DNA of 64,000 nt from Mesorhizobium caraganae (GTDB lineage: Bacteria; Pseudomonadota; Alphaproteobacteria; Rhizobiales; Rhizobiaceae): the NCBI RefSeq assembly GCF_016836705.1, contig NZ_JAFCGY010000016.1, positions 1 through 64,000 of the forward strand. The letters run 5' to 3'. The notes beneath the pieces were generated by a model, which was not told the origin of the DNA, made no database searches, and saw nothing but the letters and a program-made list of their open reading frames with translations. Numbering within the stretch: position 1 is the stretch's first letter; every line of letters starts with the position of its first letter. Made by a program: the position numbers and the translations under genes. Positions 8,378 through 16,654 of the stretch are shown piece by piece.

Positions 8378-8686
8378 CTAATGATCCCTGGGTCGCCTCG
8401 CCTCGAACTCCGCCTTCTTGGCGTCCGAAGCCTCGGTCTGGTTGAGCGCCTGCCAGTCGGCATAGGGCATGCCGTAGACGATTTCGCGCGACTGATCCTT
8501 GGACAATGCAAGGCCTTCAGCCTCGGCGGCCTCGCGGTACCAGTTCGACAGGCAGTTGCGGCAGAAGCCGGCGAGGTTCATCAGGTCGATGTTCTGCACA
8601 TCGCTGCGCTCGCGCAGATGGTCGACCAGCCGGCGGAAGGCGGCGGCTTCGAAATCGCGTTTCTGTTCGTCGCTGAGTTCCGTCAT
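8378..8686 (-). CDS. DUF1244 family protein
   Basis: A 102-residue soluble protein matching DUF1244, a small alphaproteobacterial family of unknown function. The conserved part includes FRRLVDHLRER, NIDLMNLAGFCRNCLSNWY and YGMPYADWQ. Two cysteines, in FCRNC, form a CxxC pair that could bind metal. Its start overlaps the stop of the upstream N-formylglutamate amidohydrolase gene by 4 bp (ATGA), so the two form one operon with coupled translation. A role cannot be assigned. Confidence 0.9.
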   Translation of the reverse strand: MTELSDEQKRDFEAAAFRRLVDHLRERSDVQNIDLMNLAGFCRNCLSNWYREAAEAEGLALSKDQSREIVYGMPYADWQALNQTEASDAKKAEFEARRPRDH

Positions 8687-9495
8687 TTCCTGGGTCCTCG
8701 CAGCGGCCCGGTGCGCGAGCCGAACATTTTCACCTGATGTATATCGGGACGACGATCGATGGCGTCAACGATCGGCGCCAGCCGTTCAGCCCACGCGATC
8801 GCACCCTTCGGATCAGCGATCAGGTCCTGACGGATCTCGATCAGCGCATGGGCAAAGCCGTTGACGATGGCGTGCTTGAACATGGTGTCGCCGCGCAGCG
8901 CGCCATCATAGGGTTCGTTGTCGCCGACGACGAGGTTTCTGTCCTGCGCCAACATGTCGATCAGCGGCCGCGCCACGCGGTCGTCGAGGTCCCACAGGAT
9001 GCCGATATGCCAGGGCCTTGCAATACCTTGCATGGCCGGGGTGAAGGAGTGCACGGAGAAGATGAAAGGCGCTTTGCCTGAAGCCTGCGCCACCGAGGCG
9101 ATCATGGCGCCGACCGCGTCGTGATAGGGCCGGTAGAAGCCGTCGAGCCGCCTTTCGCGTTCTTCCGGTGCCATCGGGTAGTTTCCCGGCACCACGGTGC
9201 CGTCATAGAGCTGACGGATCAGCGTCGGGTCATCCTCGCCGCGATTGGGATCGATCAGCAGGCGAGAAAAATTGGCAATCACTGCCGGCGCGTCGAGCAA
9301 TGCCGCCAGTTCGCGCGTCACCGTCTCGACGCCGATGTCGTAAGCGATATGACGCTCGAGTTGTGCCGCCGGCAGGCCGAGGCTGCCATACTCTTCCGGC
9401 AGGTCGCGGCGGGCATGGTCGGCGACAAGCACGATGCCTCGCTTGCGGTCGCCTTCGACAAGATCGAAAGGCGCGAAAACTGTGGATCGGATCAT
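8683..9495 (-). CDS. N-formylglutamate amidohydrolase family protein
   Basis: A 270-residue member of the N-formylglutamate amidohydrolase family (HutG-type fold), which hydrolyses N-formyl or similar amides to free amino acid and formate. Visible features include VLVADHARRDLPEEYG near residue 25, SRLLIDPNRG near residue 100, and FSVHSFTP near residue 148, where histidines and acidic residues of the zinc site are expected. There are no other histidine-degradation genes nearby, so the physiological substrate is uncertain. It overlaps the DUF1244 gene by 4 bp, a pairing seen as an operon here. Confidence 0.88.
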   Translation of the reverse strand: MIRSTVFAPFDLVEGDRKRGIVLVADHARRDLPEEYGSLGLPAAQLERHIAYDIGVETVTRELAALLDAPAVIANFSRLLIDPNRGEDDPTLIRQLYDGTVVPGNYPMAPEERERRLDGFYRPYHDAVGAMIASVAQASGKAPFIFSVHSFTPAMQGIARPWHIGILWDLDDRVARPLIDMLAQDRNLVVGDNEPYDGALRGDTMFKHAIVNGFAHALIEIRQDLIADPKGAIAWAERLAPIVDAIDRRPDIHQVKMFGSRTGPLRGPRK

Positions 9496-9710
9496 TGGCT
9501 GAAAAGGTCTGTTCGCTGGCTTCCGGGGAGGGTGGTATCGTCATTCCACGAAGAGGGCGCTGGCGCAATGCCGTTGTTTGGCCACGGTTTCTGCGAAAAT
9601 CCGGTCACGCGCGGCAAATTGCGTGTCGGGGGCCTTTCTAAATCGATTGGAATTGGACAGAACGGCGCGTTGACATGCGCCCGGACTTTTCCGAAAAGGG
9701 GCGTTGAGAG

Positions 9711-10229
9711 ATGCAGATGACGTTGTTGAGGGGTTTCGGGATGGGTTCCGCCGGCAGGCCGCGTGCGCGCAGCGCCTTTGCCGTGCCGCTCCTGGCCTTG
9801 ACCGTGGGGCTTACCGCGCTGGTCGCGGCCTCGCCCGCCCGGGCCGATTTCCGCGTCTGCAACGCCACGCAGAACCTGGTCGGCGTCGGCATCGGCTACC
9901 GCGCCAAGGCCGGCTGGATCACCGAGGGGTGGTGGCACATCGAAGGATCGAGCTGCAAGACGCTGATCGAAGGGCCGCTGTCATCAAGGTTTTACTATCT
10001 TTATGCAGAAGACGCCGAGCGTGGCGGGCGTTGGGATGGCCCGATCAACATGTGCGTGGCCGAAAAAGAGTTCAAGATCGCCGGCGTTACCGATTGCGTC
10101 GCCCGGGGCTTCCAGCGCGCCGGATTCCAGGAATATGACACGGGCGAGCAGGCAAGCTGGATGGTCCAGCTGACCGATGAGTCCACAACGGGAGGCGCAC
10201 CAGCCGCCCCGGGAACAAACAGTCAATGA
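9711..10229 (+). CDS. Secreted DUF1036 protein
   Basis: A 172-residue protein with an N-terminal signal peptide (hydrophobic FAVPLLALTVGLTALVAA, cleavage near ASPARA-DF) followed by the DUF1036 domain: DFRVCNATQNLVGVGIGYR, WWHIEGSSCKTL and FYYLYAEDAERGGRW. The conserved cysteines suggest disulfides in the periplasm. The C-terminal tail is low complexity. Its stop overlaps the start of the pyruvate kinase gene by 4 bp (ATGA), so the two are translationally coupled. Function unknown. Confidence 0.92.
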   Translation: MQMTLLRGFGMGSAGRPRARSAFAVPLLALTVGLTALVAASPARADFRVCNATQNLVGVGIGYRAKAGWITEGWWHIEGSSCKTLIEGPLSSRFYYLYAEDAERGGRWDGPINMCVAEKEFKIAGVTDCVARGFQRAGFQEYDTGEQASWMVQLTDESTTGGAPAAPGTNSQ

Positions 10230-11671
10230 GACGTAGCCGCAAGGTCAAGATCCTCGCCACCATCGGTCCGGCTTCCTCGTCCGAGGAGATGCTGCAGAAG
10301 CTGTTCGAAGCCGGCGCCGATGTCTTCCGCATCAATATGAGCCACACCGACCATGAGCTGATGCGCACGCTGGTAGGCCGCATACGCGCCGTCGAGGAAA
10401 AGGTCGGCCGTCCGATCGGCATCCTGGCCGATCTGCAGGGGCCGAAGCTGCGCGTCGGCAAGTTCGCCAACGGCAAGGAGGTGCTGACGGCTGGCCAGAC
10501 CTTCACGCTCGACAACAATCCCGAGCCCGGCAATTCGACCAGGGTCTACCTGCCGCATCCCGAAATCCTGAGCTCGGTCGAGGCCGGCCACCGTCTGTTG
10601 ATCGACGACGGCAAGCTGGAGCTGAAGGCTCTGAAGAGCGACGGCAAGTCGATCACCTGCACGGTGGTCGCCGGCACGACGATTTCCGACAAGAAGGGCG
10701 TCAGCCTGCCCGACACCGACCTGCCGGTCGGTGCGCTGACCGAGAAGGACCGCAAGGACCTCGATGCTGTGCTGGCGGCAAGCGTCGACTGGGTGGCGCT
10801 GTCCTTCGTGCAGCGGCCGGAAGATCTTGCCGAAGCCCGCAAGATCGCGCGCGGCCGGGCGCTGATCATGGCCAAGATCGAAAAGCCGCAGGCTGTCGCC
10901 CGGCTGGCCGAAATCATCGAATTGTCCGACGCGCTGATGGTCGCGCGCGGCGATCTCGGCGTGGAAATGCCGCTGGAAGCCGTGCCCGGCATCCAGAAGC
11001 AGATCACGCGCGCGGCGCGCCGCGCCGGCAAACCGGTTGTGGTCGCCACGCAGATGCTGGAATCGATGATCACCGCCCCGGTGCCGACCCGTGCCGAAGT
11101 GTCCGACGTATCGATTGCCGTGTTCGAGGGCGCCGACGCCATCATGCTTTCGGCCGAGTCGGCGGCCGGCGCCTATCCGGTCGAGGCGGTGGCGATGATG
11201 AACCGCATCGCGACCAAGGTCGAAACCGATCCGACCTATGCCGGCATCATCAACGCGCAGCGCTCGGAGCCGGAAGCGACCGGCGCCGACGCCATTTCGC
11301 TCGCCGCGCGCGAGATCGCCGAGACGCTGAAACTATCGGCGATCATCACCTATACGGCGTCGGGCACCACCGGCCTTCGCGCCGCGCGCGAGCGGCCGCA
11401 AGTGCCGATCATCGCGCTGTCGCCGATCCTCAACACGGCGCGGCGGCTGTCGCTGCTGTGGGGCACGCATTGCGTCGTCTCGCCCGACGCCATTGATCTC
11501 GACGACATGGTCGACCGCGCCTGCCGCATCGCTTTCGAAGAGGGGTTCGGCCAGCCGGGCGACCGCGTCATCATCACGGCCGGCGTGCCGCTGAGGACGC
11601 CGGGTTCGACCAACATGTTGCGCATCGCCTATGTCGGATCGGACGCGCAGGTCAGCCGCAACATAGGCTGA
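10226..11671 (+). CDS. pyk: Pyruvate kinase
   Basis: A 481-residue pyruvate kinase, which converts phosphoenolpyruvate and ADP to pyruvate and ATP in the cytoplasm. Family signatures: RRSRKVKILATIGPASSS at the start, FRINMSHT for substrate binding, IMAKIEKPQA, the ARGDLGVEMP segment and PVVVATQMLESM. The C-terminal allosteric domain is complete. It is coupled to the DUF1036 gene by an ATGA overlap. Other lower-glycolysis genes (gap, pgk, fba) lie together near 60-64 kb rather than next to it. Confidence 0.98.
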   Translation: MRRSRKVKILATIGPASSSEEMLQKLFEAGADVFRINMSHTDHELMRTLVGRIRAVEEKVGRPIGILADLQGPKLRVGKFANGKEVLTAGQTFTLDNNPEPGNSTRVYLPHPEILSSVEAGHRLLIDDGKLELKALKSDGKSITCTVVAGTTISDKKGVSLPDTDLPVGALTEKDRKDLDAVLAASVDWVALSFVQRPEDLAEARKIARGRALIMAKIEKPQAVARLAEIIELSDALMVARGDLGVEMPLEAVPGIQKQITRAARRAGKPVVVATQMLESMITAPVPTRAEVSDVSIAVFEGADAIMLSAESAAGAYPVEAVAMMNRIATKVETDPTYAGIINAQRSEPEATGADAISLAAREIAETLKLSAIITYTASGTTGLRAARERPQVPIIALSPILNTARRLSLLWGTHCVVSPDAIDLDDMVDRACRIAFEEGFGQPGDRVIITAGVPLRTPGSTNMLRIAYVGSDAQVSRNIG

Positions 11672-11679
11672 GAGAGGCT

Positions 11680-12144
11680 TCAACGCGTCACAGTTCGCAG
11701 CGCTCTTGCCGCGGCTTCGGCGTGATCGACGCGCCGCAGGAACCGGCGAGCCCGGGGAACGGGGTCGTGCAGGTACTGGTCCGGACCCAGTATCTTTCGC
11801 CGGTTGAGTTCGACCGTGTCGAGAAGATCGAAATCGACCCTGGTAATTGCGCAGTGCCATCCGGGGCTGTGCGATGCCCAGCCTCTTTCATGGTGTCCCA
11901 GCAGCCGCTCACGAGCTGAATAGCCATGGTAGTCGAACGCGATCACGCCGTTGGTCACGTAGATGTGGTTTCCGGAAAAGCCCTCGCCTGGAAGGATACG
12001 TTCGCCGTAAAATCCTTCCAGAGGGGGATGCTCGAGAAAGGCGCCGGCGAGAATGGCGCAGGCGCCGTGGCCGAAGAAGATGCGGTCCGGCAATGCCCAT
12101 CGCTTCTCCGGGTTCTTCTTGATGCCGTGCTTCAGGACATACAT
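11680..12144 (-). CDS. Conserved hypothetical protein
   Basis: A 154-residue soluble protein I cannot name. It begins MYVLKHGIKKNPEKRWALPD and contains HIYVTNGVIAFDYHGYS, HHERGW and KILGPDQYLHDPVPRA, which look like a well-conserved proteobacterial hypothetical family; this is recollection rather than a search. The start at 12144 is chosen because the conserved part begins there and it lies 7 bp after the stop of the alpha/beta hydrolase gene. The longer frame to 12207 would overlap that gene. The two probably form an operon. The 3' end is 8 bp from the convergent pyk stop. Confidence 0.75.
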   Translation of the reverse strand: MYVLKHGIKKNPEKRWALPDRIFFGHGACAILAGAFLEHPPLEGFYGERILPGEGFSGNHIYVTNGVIAFDYHGYSARERLLGHHERGWASHSPGWHCAITRVDFDLLDTVELNRRKILGPDQYLHDPVPRARRFLRRVDHAEAAARALRTVTR

Positions 12145-12151
12145 GAGGCGA

Positions 12152-13219
12152 TCAGGTCGGTGCGAGTTCCGCGTCGGGCACTGTGATGTCGGGGCATTGT
12201 CCCTCATTGTAGGCGTCGCCGGCGATCCGCGCCTCCACGGTTTTTGCCAGCGCCTTGAGGTCGACGTCCTTGCCGGCGACTTTCTCGATGGCGCCGACGA
12301 CGAGGTCTGGTGCGATCCAGTCCGGCTTGTGGCCGAGATTGTGGACCCAGATCAGCTCGGCGCCCGGAATGTCCCTGACAAGGCCGACCGAATGGATCGA
12401 GGCATAGACCACCTTGTCACGATCGCCCGAGATGACGATCGTCGGCGCCTTGATGTCGCGGTAATGCGGCGCGGCCTTGACCGCATAGTCGTAGAGGCCG
12501 GCGACATCGATGGCATTGGCGCGGAAAGCGCCGGGACGCAGCACCAGCGGGATCGAGGCATTGTCGACATAGAAGCCCGGCACCTTGTTGGGGGAAAACA
12601 CGCAAGCCGTGGCGCTATTCATCTGCAGCGTGCCGGCCGGATAGGCCAATGTCTCCGAGAACAGCCAGCCAATGATGGGGGTGGCGGTCAGCTTGTAGTA
12701 CCAGGCGGTCGCGCCGCCCGGCCAGGGGTGGCTGACCGGCGACAGGAAGACGAGGCCGAGCGTCTTGTCGGGGTGCTCGCGACCAAAGGCGGCGGTGACC
12801 ACGCCGCCGAAGGAATGGCCGACGACGATCGCCTTGTGGATGCCGAGACGGTCCATCAGCTCGGCGATGGTGTCGGCTTGCGCCGACGGGCTCTCATTGT
12901 TGCCGGGACCTCGCCCCGACCAGCCGAAGCCCGGCCGGTCGAGGAACACCATTTCGGCGCGGCCCTCGAGCAAAGGCCTGATCGGCAGCATTTGATCCCT
13001 AAGGTTGGCGCTGGCGCCATGGATGAAGACGATCGCCGGCAGCTCGGCATTTCGTGGCGCCGGCACGTGGACATAGTGGATGCGGGCGTCGTCAATGTCG
13101 GCAAATTCGCCGGCAGGCGGATTGCGCCACTCGATCAGCCATGCGCCGGCGCGGGTGACACCGGCAAGGGCAAAGACGAGCGCGAGGAGAAAGGCACAGG
13201 CGGCGTAGATGAGGTTCAT
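12152..13219 (-). CDS. Alpha/beta hydrolase, membrane-anchored
   Basis: A 355-residue alpha/beta hydrolase. An N-terminal hydrophobic segment (residues 3-22) anchors or exports it. The oxyanion region FIHGASAN, the nucleophile elbow GHSFGG with the catalytic serine, DRDKVV near the acid position and LGHKPDW with the probable catalytic histidine are in the expected order. It could be an esterase, lipase or epoxide-hydrolase-like enzyme; substrate unknown. It is followed by the 154-residue hypothetical gene after 7 bp, and preceded by a tandem-repeat region separating it from a TPR gene. Confidence 0.88.
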   Translation of the reverse strand: MNLIYAACAFLLALVFALAGVTRAGAWLIEWRNPPAGEFADIDDARIHYVHVPAPRNAELPAIVFIHGASANLRDQMLPIRPLLEGRAEMVFLDRPGFGWSGRGPGNNESPSAQADTIAELMDRLGIHKAIVVGHSFGGVVTAAFGREHPDKTLGLVFLSPVSHPWPGGATAWYYKLTATPIIGWLFSETLAYPAGTLQMNSATACVFSPNKVPGFYVDNASIPLVLRPGAFRANAIDVAGLYDYAVKAAPHYRDIKAPTIVISGDRDKVVYASIHSVGLVRDIPGAELIWVHNLGHKPDWIAPDLVVGAIEKVAGKDVDLKALAKTVEARIAGDAYNEGQCPDITVPDAELAPT

Positions 13220-13254
13220 GAGGAGAGGTACGGGGGTGGAGGGGGATAAGTTTT

Positions 13255-13336
13255 GGGCAGTAGGCAGTAGGCAGTAGGCAGTAGTGTGGGTTCAACCGCT
13301 TACCCTACTGCCTACGCCCTATTCCCTACTGCCTAG
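13255..13336. repeat. Tandem 7-mer repeat with inverted copies
   Basis: Four direct copies of GGCAGTA (13256-13284) are followed, after 17 bp, by inverted copies (CTACTGCCTA) at 13304-13335. The block lies between two minus-strand genes. The arms can pair, giving a variable-length hairpin that may act as a terminator for the TPR gene. Copy number may vary between strains by slippage. Too short and too regular for a CRISPR array. Confidence 0.8.
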
Positions 13337-13337
13337 A

Positions 13338-13925
13338 TTAAATTCCTTCGCCGGCAAGCTCTTCCGAAAGGGTTGCGACCTGATCCTGGGCGCTGCGCAT
13401 CATCGGGTAGATGGCCAGCACCTTCTGCCAGGCTTCGAGCGCCGATTGCTTGTGGCCGGTGGCGGCCATGATCTGCGCCAGGCCAGAAAGCGCGCCGAAA
13501 TGGCGTGGTTCCAGCTGCAGCGTCTGGTCGATGTCGGACATCGATTTCCCGAAATTCCTCATCATGTAGTGCACGGTGGCGCGCCGGTTCCAGCCCTCGG
13601 CATATTTGGGCTGCAGGGTGACGACCTGGTCGAGGAAGTCGAGGGCGACGTCGAACTTCTGGTCATCCATCGCCTTTTGCGACCATTGCATCATCAGATC
13701 GATCGAAGCGCTTCCGGACTGGAACCATTCGCCCCAGATGCGCCCGGCGATGCGCTCGGCAGCCTTTTCGTTGCGCTCGCGCTTCAGGTCGGCAAACAGC
13801 TGGTCGAGCCGGGCTTCCTTGGTCACGGCAACCGGCGGCGTCGTGGCGGCCGGTGGATCATCCGCTCGCGCCGCTGTGGCGCTGAACAGGAAGAGGGCCG
13901 AGAAAAATGCAAAAAGAATCCGCAT
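13338..13925 (-). CDS. Periplasmic TPR-repeat protein
   Basis: A 195-residue protein with a signal peptide (MRILFAFFSALFLFSATAARA, cleavage before DD) and three TPR-like helical pairs between about residues 75 and 180, such as KFDVALDFLDQVVTLQP, AEGWNRRATVHYMMRNF and HFGALSGLAQIMAATGH. It is expected in the periplasm as a protein-interaction scaffold. It stands alone; the tandem repeat block directly follows its stop. No enzymatic motif is seen. Confidence 0.88.
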   Translation of the reverse strand: MRILFAFFSALFLFSATAARADDPPAATTPPVAVTKEARLDQLFADLKRERNEKAAERIAGRIWGEWFQSGSASIDLMMQWSQKAMDDQKFDVALDFLDQVVTLQPKYAEGWNRRATVHYMMRNFGKSMSDIDQTLQLEPRHFGALSGLAQIMAATGHKQSALEAWQKVLAIYPMMRSAQDQVATLSEELAGEGI

Positions 13926-14010
13926 CGTCCGAATCTAACCCCGGACGGCGGATCGTCAAACTGAAATTAGCGTGAAAGTGCCGGATCTCCGGCAAATAAC
14001 ATCACAGGGA

Positions 14011-14028
14011 CGGAGGCAACAGCCTCCG
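14011..14028 (-). terminator. Small GC hairpin after rpmJ
   Basis: CGGAGGC and GCCTCCG form a 7-bp stem with a 4-base loop, 10 bp past the stop of rpmJ on its strand. The run of T on the minus strand after it is weak, so termination is plausible but not certain. Confidence 0.4.
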
Positions 14029-14037
14029 GCCGAAAAC

Positions 14038-14163
14038 TCAGCCCTGGCGCGCCTTGTAGCGCGGAGCGGTCTTGTTGATGATGTAGATGCGGCCCTTGCG
14101 GCGAACCAGCTGGTTGTCGCGGTGACGCGCCTTCAACGCCTTGAGCGAATTCTTGATCTTCAT
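14038..14163 (-). CDS. rpmJ: 50S ribosomal protein L36 (type B)
   Basis: A 41-residue basic protein beginning MKIKNSLKALKARHRDNQLV and ending RYKARQG, the alphaproteobacterial L36 of the type that lacks the zinc-binding cysteines. It is part of the large ribosomal subunit. The start at 14163 matches the family length; a frame to 14247 would add 28 residues with no homology. The gene is solitary, as is common for this L36 type. Confidence 0.96.
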   Translation of the reverse strand: MKIKNSLKALKARHRDNQLVRRKGRIYIINKTAPRYKARQG

Positions 14164-14289
14164 GGTCTTGCCCGTCGGTCTGGGCCCTGTCCGGGCCGAA
14201 TTATTAAGGCGCGCCAGAAGACGCGCCTTTGAACTTGCGTGGCTCATAAACGAGGAGCCTTGCCCGTGTCAACCGCAAGCGTGCCGCAT

Positions 14290-14403
14290 AGAGCCGGATG
14301 ATTTCAGGTCTATTCGACCTGAAATCTGAATCCGTCTCTAAATCAAAGAGATAGAGCATGATGTCGTCCGAAAACCGCTTCACACTTTTCGGCATCATGC
14401 CCT
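14290..14403. repeat. Composite palindromic repeat, copy A
   Basis: The gap 14164-14520 holds no gene but contains a two-part element. Part 1 (14290-14340) has the hairpin GATTTCAGGT/ACCTGAAATC. Part 2 (14356-14400) is the 45-bp palindrome with GCATGATG/CATCATGC and CCGAAAA/TTTTCGG arms. The same two parts, in the same order and spacing, recur at 44932-45043. This is a mobile or amplified non-coding element of the rhizobial type; no protein is encoded. Confidence 0.88.
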
Positions 14404-14520
14404 AGAGGCTGAGAACGGCTTTGGCCATCAAATATCCGCCATCTCGGCTCGACGCCATTGCGCCGCCGAAGGCGGGCTGGAATGGTGCGGCGCCCGCAAG
14501 CTGATTTGGAGAGGTCCATG

Positions 14521-14942
14521 CGCCTGTTGTTTGTGTTCGCCTGTCTTGCCGTTCTGGCAGCGGCCACCACCGCACAGGCGCAGGAATGCGACCGCAACGA
14601 CGACAGCCAGCAGATGATGAACATCTGTGCCGGCGAGGACTATCAGGCGGCTGACGCCAAGCTCAACCAGGCCTACAAGGATCTGATCGGCCGCAACGAC
14701 GACAAGAGCAGGAAGCTGCTGCAGGTCGCGCAGCCTGGATCGCCTTCCGCGACGCCGAATGCGCCTATACGACGACAGACAGCGAAGGCGGCTCCATCCA
14801 TCCGATGGAGGTTTCGCAATGTCTGACCGAACTGACGGACCAGCGCACCAAGCAGCTGACGTCCGGCGCCAATTGCCAGGAAGGCGACGTGAGTTGCGCC
14901 AGCCCTGACGAAGACGGGGATCTGAACAACGAGCTGCAATAG
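14521..14942 (+). pseudogene. LprI/DUF1311-like secreted protein, frameshifted
   Basis: The N-terminal part (MRLLFVFACLAVLAAATTAQA signal peptide, then ECDRNDDSQQMMNICAGEDY and LNQAYKDLIGR) matches the DUF1311/LprI family of secreted cysteine-rich proteins, some of which inhibit lysozyme. The frame is lost near 14733: read in the next frame the sequence continues AWIAFRDAECAYTTTD, SIHPMEVSQCLTELTDQR and on to a TAG at 14940-14942. Both halves together give the full family pattern. One missing G in CAGCCTGG would explain it. It is either a recent pseudogene or a sequencing error; the second half is well preserved, which favours a very recent event or an error. Confidence 0.85.
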
Positions 14943-14987
14943 GGTGCACGCCCCTCAGGCAAAGCGCGCGCGCTTTCCTGGAATTGC

Positions 14988-16064
14988 TCAGCTACGCCGG
15001 CTGATGCGCGTGAAATGGCCCATCTTGCGGCCTGGGCGGGCTTCCACCTTGCCGTAGAGATGCAGCATCAGATCGGGCTCGGCGAGCAGAGCGGGTACGC
15101 GCAGGACGTCGTCGCCGATCAAATTCTCCATGACGCAGTTGGAATGCCGGCCGGGGTTGCCCAGCGGCGGGCCGGCAATGGCGCGGATATGCTGCTCAAA
15201 CTGTGAAACGATGCACGCGGCTTCCGTCCAGTGGCCGGAATTGTGCACCCGCGGCGCCATTTCGTTGGCCAGCAGGGAGCCATCAGCAAGAACGAAGAAC
15301 TCGACGCCGATGACGCCGACATAGTCGAGGGCCGACAGGATCTTTGCCGCCGCCGCTTGCGCCGCCGCCGCCGTTTCCAGCCTGATTTGGGCCGGCAGGG
15401 TCGAGGTATGCAAGATGCCGTCGCGGTGGACGTTTTCGGCCGGATCGTAGGCGGCGACCGCGCCGTCCAGCCCGCGCGCGGCGATCACTGAAATCTCTCG
15501 CTCGAAAGCGATGAAGGATTCCAGGATCAGCGGCACATTGCCCATGGCCTCGCAGGTGCCGGCAAAGCCGCCCGTCTCCATGTTGCGGAAGACGCGCTGG
15601 CCCTTGCCGTCATAGCCCATGCGGCGGGTCTTCAAGATGCCGCTGCCCGAGAACTCTCTCAGCGCCGCCGTCAGCTCGTCGTCATTGTCGACGGCGCGGA
15701 AATCCGCGGCTTTTATGCCGATGCCGTTGAGGAACTGCTTCTCCGCCACCCGGTCCTGCGCCACTTCCAGCGCACGCGGCGGCGGATAGACCGGCACCTT
15801 GGCGGCGAGCGCGCTGGCAGCCGCCACCGGTACGTTCTCGAATTCATATGTGACGACGGCGCTGGCTGCTGCAAGTTCGGCAAGGGCGTCCGCATCGTCA
15901 TAGGCGGCGGTGATCTGGCGGTTAGCGACCTGAGCCGCCGGGCAATCGGCCTGCGGTTCGAGGATAATTGTGCGGTAGCCGAGGCGCGCCGCGGCAACAG
16001 CCAGCATACGGCCGAGCTGGCCGCCGCCGATGATCCCGATGGTCGATCCCGCGGGCAGGCTCAC
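14988..16064 (-). CDS. purK: 5-(carboxyamino)imidazole ribonucleotide synthase
   Basis: A 358-residue ATP-grasp enzyme of purine synthesis that carboxylates AIR to N5-CAIR using ATP and bicarbonate. The N-terminal TIGIIGGGQLGRMLA, TYEFENVP and the central ATP-grasp segment (TRRMGYDGKGQRV, EMAPRVHNSGHW) are typical. The start is GTG at 16064, overlapping the TGA of purE by 4 bp (GTGA), so purE and purK are coupled. The stop lies directly after a half copy of a palindromic repeat (14973-14987). Confidence 0.97.
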   Translation of the reverse strand: MSLPAGSTIGIIGGGQLGRMLAVAAARLGYRTIILEPQADCPAAQVANRQITAAYDDADALAELAAASAVVTYEFENVPVAAASALAAKVPVYPPPRALEVAQDRVAEKQFLNGIGIKAADFRAVDNDDELTAALREFSGSGILKTRRMGYDGKGQRVFRNMETGGFAGTCEAMGNVPLILESFIAFEREISVIAARGLDGAVAAYDPAENVHRDGILHTSTLPAQIRLETAAAAQAAAAKILSALDYVGVIGVEFFVLADGSLLANEMAPRVHNSGHWTEAACIVSQFEQHIRAIAGPPLGNPGRHSNCVMENLIGDDVLRVPALLAEPDLMLHLYGKVEARPGRKMGHFTRISRRS

Positions 16065-16564
16065 GGCGTGTCCGTCGGTTCGGCGGGGACCTTGGCGGTC
16101 TGGGCGGCGCGCCAGGCGTCGAGACGGGCGGCAAGCTTGTCGTCGTTGAGCGCCAGCACGGCGGCTGCCAGAAGGGCGGCGTTGGCCGCACCGGCCTTGC
16201 CGATGGCCAGTGTGCCGACCGGAATGCCGGCCGGCATCTGGACGATGGAGAGCAGCGAATCCTGGCCGGACAGCGCCTTGGATTCGACCGGCACGCCGAA
16301 CACCGGCAGCGGCGTCATCGCCGCCGTCATGCCGGGCAGGTGCGCGGCACCGCCGGCGCCGGCAATGATCACCTTGTAGCCTGCCGCCTTGGCGCCCTTG
16401 GCGAAATCATAGAGCCGGTCGGGGGTACGGTGGGCGGAGACGATCAGCCGCTTGTGAGGGATGCCCAGCGCTTCCAGTGTTTCGGCGGCGTGGCGCATCG
16501 TCGCCCAGTCGGACTGGCTGCCCATGATGATGGCGACGTCGGCGCGGTGGTCGGTCAAGCGCAT
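16061..16564 (-). CDS. purE: N5-carboxyaminoimidazole ribonucleotide mutase
   Basis: A 167-residue class I PurE, which moves the carboxyl group of N5-CAIR to form CAIR. Signatures are IIMGSQSDW near the start, SAHRTPDRL, GAGGAAHLPGM and TPLPVFGVPV. The ATG at 16564 gives the standard length and has GGGAG upstream; the longer frame to 16648 is not supported. It precedes and overlaps purK by 4 bp in a two-gene purEK operon. Confidence 0.97.
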   Translation of the reverse strand: MRLTDHRADVAIIMGSQSDWATMRHAAETLEALGIPHKRLIVSAHRTPDRLYDFAKGAKAAGYKVIIAGAGGAAHLPGMTAAMTPLPVFGVPVESKALSGQDSLLSIVQMPAGIPVGTLAIGKAGAANAALLAAAVLALNDDKLAARLDAWRAAQTAKVPAEPTDTP

Positions 16565-16654
16565 GCTCCCGGCGGCAAAGGCGCGCCTTAGCGGAATTCG
16601 CGCAAAGCCGCAAGGATAGGCGGTCGCCGCCGAGCTCGGTAGCCACAAGTCACT

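Noticed and set aside
13255..13336. Tandem array considered as a CRISPR
   Set aside because: Repeat unit is 7 bp with no spacers, and no cas gene is present.
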